From Malus domestica (taxonomy: Eukaryota > Streptophyta > Magnoliopsida > Rosales > Rosaceae): a stretch of 64,000 bases of DNA. The position numbers and the translations under genes are program-made. This document shows positions 59,467 to 64,000 of this stretch, piece after piece (positions within the stretch are counted from its first letter, which is position 1; each line of letters starts with the position of its first letter). The DNA lies in assembly GCF_042453785.1 (NCBI RefSeq), contig NC_091670.1:36963501-37027500 (forward strand), in the 5' to 3' direction. The notes beneath the pieces are model-generated. The model had not been told where the DNA came from, searched no databases, and was given only the letters and a program-made list of their open reading frames with translations.

Positions 59467-59610
59467 ATTATTTATATTAAGAGATGGTGAGCTTGGTTTC
59501 ACAATGGGTTAGCAATAAAGTGGTTCAAATTTTCTTTTGGCGAGAATCGATCTTAAAATCTTTCACTTACAGGTAAAGAAGAATGCCACTAGACCGTAGT
59601 ATTAAGTATT
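59467..59610 (-). repeat. tRNA-derived SINE, reversed
   Basis: Read on the minus strand: 'ctacggtctagtggcattct' (A-box-like), then 'agatcgattctcgcc' (B-box-like), then 'ttattgctaacccattgtga', ending 'aataatatcgttt'. The most complete copy of the local SINE family. Confidence 0.65.
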
Positions 59611-59646
59611 TATTCACTTAAAAATTATGGTTGGTGTTAATTATTA

Positions 59647-59793
59647 AGGAAAACTAACGAAAAATTCAAAAAAAAACTTTTGTTTTAATAAAAAATGACA
59701 AATAAGGTGTAAGTAAATGGTATCAGGAAAAGGTAAAAATGTAAAATTTTCGTTAAAAATGAACAGTACCTAGAGTGTTTTATTAAAACTCTC
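59647..59793 (+). mobile_element. Mutator-type MITE, copy E, 9-bp target duplication
   Basis: Starts AGGAAAACTAACGAAAAATT and ends ATTAAAACTCTC. Exact 9-bp flanking duplication TAATTATTA (59638-59646 and 59794-59802). Confidence 0.83.
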
Positions 59794-61854
59794 TAATTAT
59801 TATTGTGAATGGAAAATGAAGTTAAAAATCATAACAAACTTTTTAGATATTCTGCTATGAAAATTGAATACATCAATGTATAGCGCATATAATTGAATTT
59901 AACAGTTAAATGTATTTTGAAGAATTAAAAAATTAAACGAGTTTATCTTAAGCTACTTAAAAAGATTGTACAACGTACAAGATGGACTAGTTATGCTTTG
60001 CATGAAATTATAGAAAACTTCTTTTATTTTAATAGGTTGTTTTATTAACATTTCATATTTTGTTGATCACACTTCCCATACTGAAAACACACCATATTAT
60101 TAAGATTTATAGTAGACTAGCAATAATGTATGTATTTTGTGTTAGTTTTAAGAAAAAATCTCATTCTCTTTCAAAACAAAACAAAAAAAAAAATAAAAAA
60201 ATACAAAACTTGATCATCAAAGAACGTGCTGAGGACCCACGAATTTGGTGGGGTGTGATCTGCTTGCAAGACACCTTGTTTGAATCTTAAAATTTTGCAA
60301 CTCTGGCCATACAATTAGGTCGTTAATTCGGCTCACTCAAAGGGACCCAACTGAACTCCTACCTATCGTCTTCCTCCAGCTTCTGGAGAAAAAGATCGAT
60401 TGCATGTTTTGTAATTATACAATGCACTTGATAAGTAACACGAGTCGGTGGTGCTTCTCTTATCCAAATGTTTTTGAAACTTCTCGTACTAAAGATTTGA
60501 CTGATTGAGAGGTGCGTACTACTAATTGAAAGTTTTCAAATTCCACACGGCACAATAATACAATAAAATTCATAGTTTTAATTATTGCCTTTTTGTATAA
60601 TTTTATGTAAATCTATATTTACGATTGAAATGATATAAAATTAGAAAATACCCTAACAATTATAAGTTTTATATAAAATAAAATAAACGCACTTTTAAGG
60701 GATTAATTTAGTTGTCATGTTCCTACTAATTCTCACTTGCAAAACCTTTTTCTCAATGTAAGGTAAGAAGGGTATTTTTCTAATTTTTTTAATACATCGA
60801 TATCTATACTAAGCCTTTCATATTGAGTTAAAAAAAGTTGAGAATGCGACCAATAATATAAAAATCAAGCTCCTACAATGAGCTGGAAAATCTAAGTGTA
60901 ATGAGAGTGATTCTTATTTATGAGTTTAATATACTGAACTCATGAATATAAATAATACAATAAATGACAAGAGAGAAAAGAAGAGACCAATCATAAAATA
61001 TGCAAAAAGAAAAAGTAAAATGGTCTCACATTTAATATATAACTCACTCGTATTGACCTCACACAAGTGAGACAATAGTGTATTACAAAAAAAAAAATTA
61101 CGGTGCTAATTCTTATATTTAGGTATCAATCTCACCTAAGACCTCTTAGATGGTAAACTAAAGTTCATGTGTTTAATCTTGTGAAATAAAGATGAGTAAG
61201 TTCTAAACATAATATATAAACCATATTTGTATTTTATTACATTTTGACTTAGATCATTATATCATATAGAGGTAGCATGCAGAATAAATATCTTTATGCA
61301 TATTCTAATGTTAGAAGAACTTTTAATAACATGCTCACTCCTCAAAGAAAAGGTTTCTTAATTTTCTTGTTGCTAATAATTTGAGAGGATGAAACAAAAG
61401 GAAAAACTTAAGAATCTTGGTTTCTTGTTAAATACCGTATATAAACTTCATTGGATATTAAAATCTAAACAGGCCTTGATTAGGAATCCGATTAAAGCTT
61501 GAAAGGGACGGTAATATTCTCCACTTGGACTTTTTGGTCTTTAGCTAGAATTCAAATTCCTACCACTTAATTGATTTAATATTAGTGATAATTATTACCT
61601 AAAGTCACAGTAGAATTTCGAATCTCTACATTTACACATTTCGTATTCATCATATGTTCCTCATTTACTCATATTTCATTAAATCTTTACCATTTTATTA
61701 ATCTAATGTTTTAAGATATGACACGTCAATGTTAAAGGTTCACACATATCCACTTGATTGAATCCCAATTAACTGTGTGTGAAGTGTAAATAAAAATGAA
61801 GCAATAAAGAATAATATATCAGCCAACAACCCCCACAACCCTAGCAGGCACCTA

Positions 61855-61974
61855 CGACCCCCTCCCACACCGTTGGCTACCCCGCCCCACCCCCACCACA
61901 GAAATCAACGAGTCTTCCTCCCACACCGTCGGCTTCCCCGCCCCACCCCCACCACAGAAATCAACGAGTCTTGG
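61855..61974 (+). repeat. Tandem duplication of about 59 bp
   Basis: 'ctcccacaccgt(t/c)ggct', 'ccccgccccacccccaccac' and 'agaaatcaacgagtctt' occur twice in the same order. Confidence 0.8.
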
Positions 61975-63362
61975 TCACCTTTGTTCAGTTTTTTCTCTTT
62001 TCTCTATCCAAACTTCTTTCTTCAATCCCTCTAGCCATCATCACTAACACCCTCCCACGAACAAGTAAACTAGGCAAAAACACCACACCAAGCTTTTATA
62101 CCTCGCCCAATCAAAATAAAACTCCGAGATCCGTCTCTGTACCATCTATCTATATATACAAACATCCTCGCTGTAAGCAAGCAAGCAACTACATTATAAC
62201 TACCAAGTTCTAACTGTATTTTATGAACACTCAAACTAAAAAGCCAAAAGTATAACCAAAACTAGAGGACTAATTCAAGGAGATTTGTTTTATATCCACC
62301 AACAAGAAGAACAAAAAAATGTACACACACACAATATATATAATATCTAGCACTGTAGCTTTGAAATCCAAAACAAGAAAAATAAGAGGAAAACAATGCC
62401 GACACCCAACAGGATGGTGGTGAAGGTCCAAAATTACATTTCTACCACTGACGTCGTTTGTAGTAGTATAGCTGCACGTAGTAAAATTGTAGTAGTACGT
62501 GTGGGGTAACGTATTGTCCGCGGTATAGTTCAGGGTACGGTCAACAGCGACCAATAGGAAAGGCAATAATGTTGTGGTCATGTCACGTCATAATCCCTTG
62601 AGACCCATTTTATTCCTCACTCCTCGGTGAAAGGTTAGGTTTCGTCCTTTTGCCTTTGTTAGGTGTTTCTGTACATATGTTCCGTAGAATGGTCATACTC
62701 TCGTACTACTTCTTATGTGTTTAAAAATGCACCCCAAAATGCAATGTTGATACAAGACTTATCGGGAAGAAAAGAATTGTATTAGGAATTTCAAGTAAGA
62801 GTTCATTCTTCTATATATGAGTCGCCACTCCTCCGCCTCCCGGGGCGGCATCCACTAGGAGAAGTAGGTTCACAACTCTCCTCAGATCCATTGCTCCAGA
62901 TGCATGTCTGTCCTCGTAATCAACAGTTGCTGGATTTCTCGGGACCCGCGTTGAAGGAGTGACGCAAAAAATAAATAACTTGGTTCACCGACACCAAATA
63001 ATGGAGATCAAAGAGAAACCACAAGTGAACACTCAAAGATAAACAACTCGTCACTTTAAGGAATCCACCAAAAAGATAAGAGTAGTTTACGTATAGGAAG
63101 AAAAACATTCGTCACTAAACCAAATTTAAAAGTAATTCTTAATTTCTGAATGATCCATTTCCATGCATGAGTAGTGGTTTTAAATAGTCTAGGCATGGAA
63201 CAACCTTCAACCTTTCATGAAAAGGTTACAACCTTCAACCTTCCATGAATAGGTTACTAAGCATAATGTAATACTAAACATGAACTTAAATGAAAACATG
63301 AATCATCTTTGAATTAAATATGATAAATGCACCATATTATAATTAGACAAGTCTAGATTCGG

Positions 63363-64000
63363 TGTTGTTGATGCACAAAATCAGCGAAGACTTTGGTACA
63401 ACAGAAAGTGTCAGGTTTTGTGACCTTCGCTTGGTTGCTTCGGTCACTAGTGAGGATAAGTACGTAAATGAATAGAGACAGAGAAGCAAACACAGGATGT
63501 ACGTGGTTCACCCAGATTGGCTACGTCCACGGAGTAGAGGAGTTCTTATTAGTAGTGAAGGGCTTACACAAGTACAAAGGATCAAGCTCTCAATTTAGTG
63601 AGTTCTTGTGAATGATTTAACACAAATGGCATTAGGCCATATTGTGGGGGAATGACCCCTATTTATAGAAAAACTTGTAGCTTTGTCACATTGACATGTG
63701 TCATGTTATGATTGGTTCTTGATGTCGACACGTGCTGCGCTCTGATTGGCTTCTAATCTTGACACGTGTCGAGTAGTGATTGGCCTCCTGGTCGGAGGGG
63801 AACTCTTCTGGGTCCTTGACAGTATAGCGTTGGCCGGTGCTCGGTAGTTTCGGGATTGGTCAAGTATGGTACAAACAGTGTTCCCCTAAGTTCCCGAGTG
63901 AGGGAAACTCCTCGGTTGGGGACTTGCAAGATCCAATCCCTTGAGTAATCACGAAACTTCTAAGTACCGAAGTGTGGTCTGATCTTCATCTACTCTTCTC
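63363..64000. mobile_element. Probable LTR-element end, cut by right window edge
   Basis: From 'tgttgttgatgcacaaaatc' the sequence changes to a GC-richer, less AT-biased composition that runs to the window end. It includes 'ctatttataga' (TATA-like, 63660) and repeated 'gacacgtg' motifs (63725 and 63759). The TG start and abrupt change suggest an LTR; the other end and target duplication lie outside, so this is tentative. Confidence 0.4.

Larger units (their letters stand above)
58887..63362. other. Long intergenic interval with scattered repeats
   Basis: Contains a reversed SINE, MITE copy E and a short tandem duplication, listed separately. GC-richer patches at 59120-59360, 61850-61980 and 62820-62960 have no convincing coding sequence. 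A 103-aa minus-strand frame (62581-62270) begins with ATG and a hydrophobic stretch but matches no family I know. Confidence 0.45.

Noticed and set aside
1..64000. CRISPR arrays, bacterial operons, Shine-Dalgarno sites and prophage-like modules
   Set aside because: None seen; the introns, retroelements and protein families are those of a plant nuclear genome.

Overview
This window is a stretch of a flowering-plant nuclear chromosome. Five spliced nuclear genes with GT-AG introns were rebuilt or located, and the space between them is filled with plant transposons. A 5S-rRNA-bearing Cassandra LTR, abundant small Mutator-type MITEs and a local SINE family make a Rosaceae genome of the apple/pear group the best guess. 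That taxonomic call is inference from repeat style and protein similarity; no search was run.

Layout. 1-1400: a purine/pyrimidine foldback element cut by the left edge. 2991-6190 (-): NDC1 nucleoporin, four exons, 550 aa. 6306-7211: a Tourist-like MITE. 7944-16722: an LTR retrotransposon with almost identical 2.5-kb LTRs but a decayed gypsy interior that lacks the integrase core. 17200-18915: a collapsed, broken copy of the ERD4 locus, followed by a truncated LINE (18930-20690). 24214-27704 (-): intact ERD4/CSC1-type channel gene, six exons, 725 aa. 28040-35000: duplicated ERD4 upstream DNA, a Cassandra solo LTR and several MITEs. 35069-36678 (-): a broken O-methyltransferase. 38345-39646: a Pack-MULE carrying a subtilase fragment. 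40009-41693 (-): intact O-methyltransferase, three exons, 361 aa. 42601-46683 (-): hydroxyproline O-galactosyltransferase, seven exons, 675 aa. 48334-53058 (+): HEMERA/pTAC12, ten exons, 533 aa, divergent from the galactosyltransferase. 53516-55507: a small TRIM element whose 5' LTR is split by a 1.67-kb solo LTR. 55508-64000: gene-poor, with SINE pieces, MITEs and the start of a probable further LTR.

The genes do not form a pathway. They are a nuclear-pore membrane anchor, a mechanosensitive/osmosensitive calcium channel, a phenolic methyltransferase, a Golgi arabinogalactan-protein glycosyltransferase and a plastid/nuclear transcription regulator. All exon joins given were checked by frame and by GT/AG splice sites.

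The most interesting material is mobile DNA: the integrase-less but recently inserted gypsy element, the Pack-MULE with an exact 9-bp target duplication, two MITE families whose copies carry exact 9-bp target duplications, the solo LTR nested in a TRIM LTR, and the ERD4 duplication that supplies pre-insertion sites for dating later insertions. I found no CRISPR array, operon, tRNA gene or functional rRNA gene.
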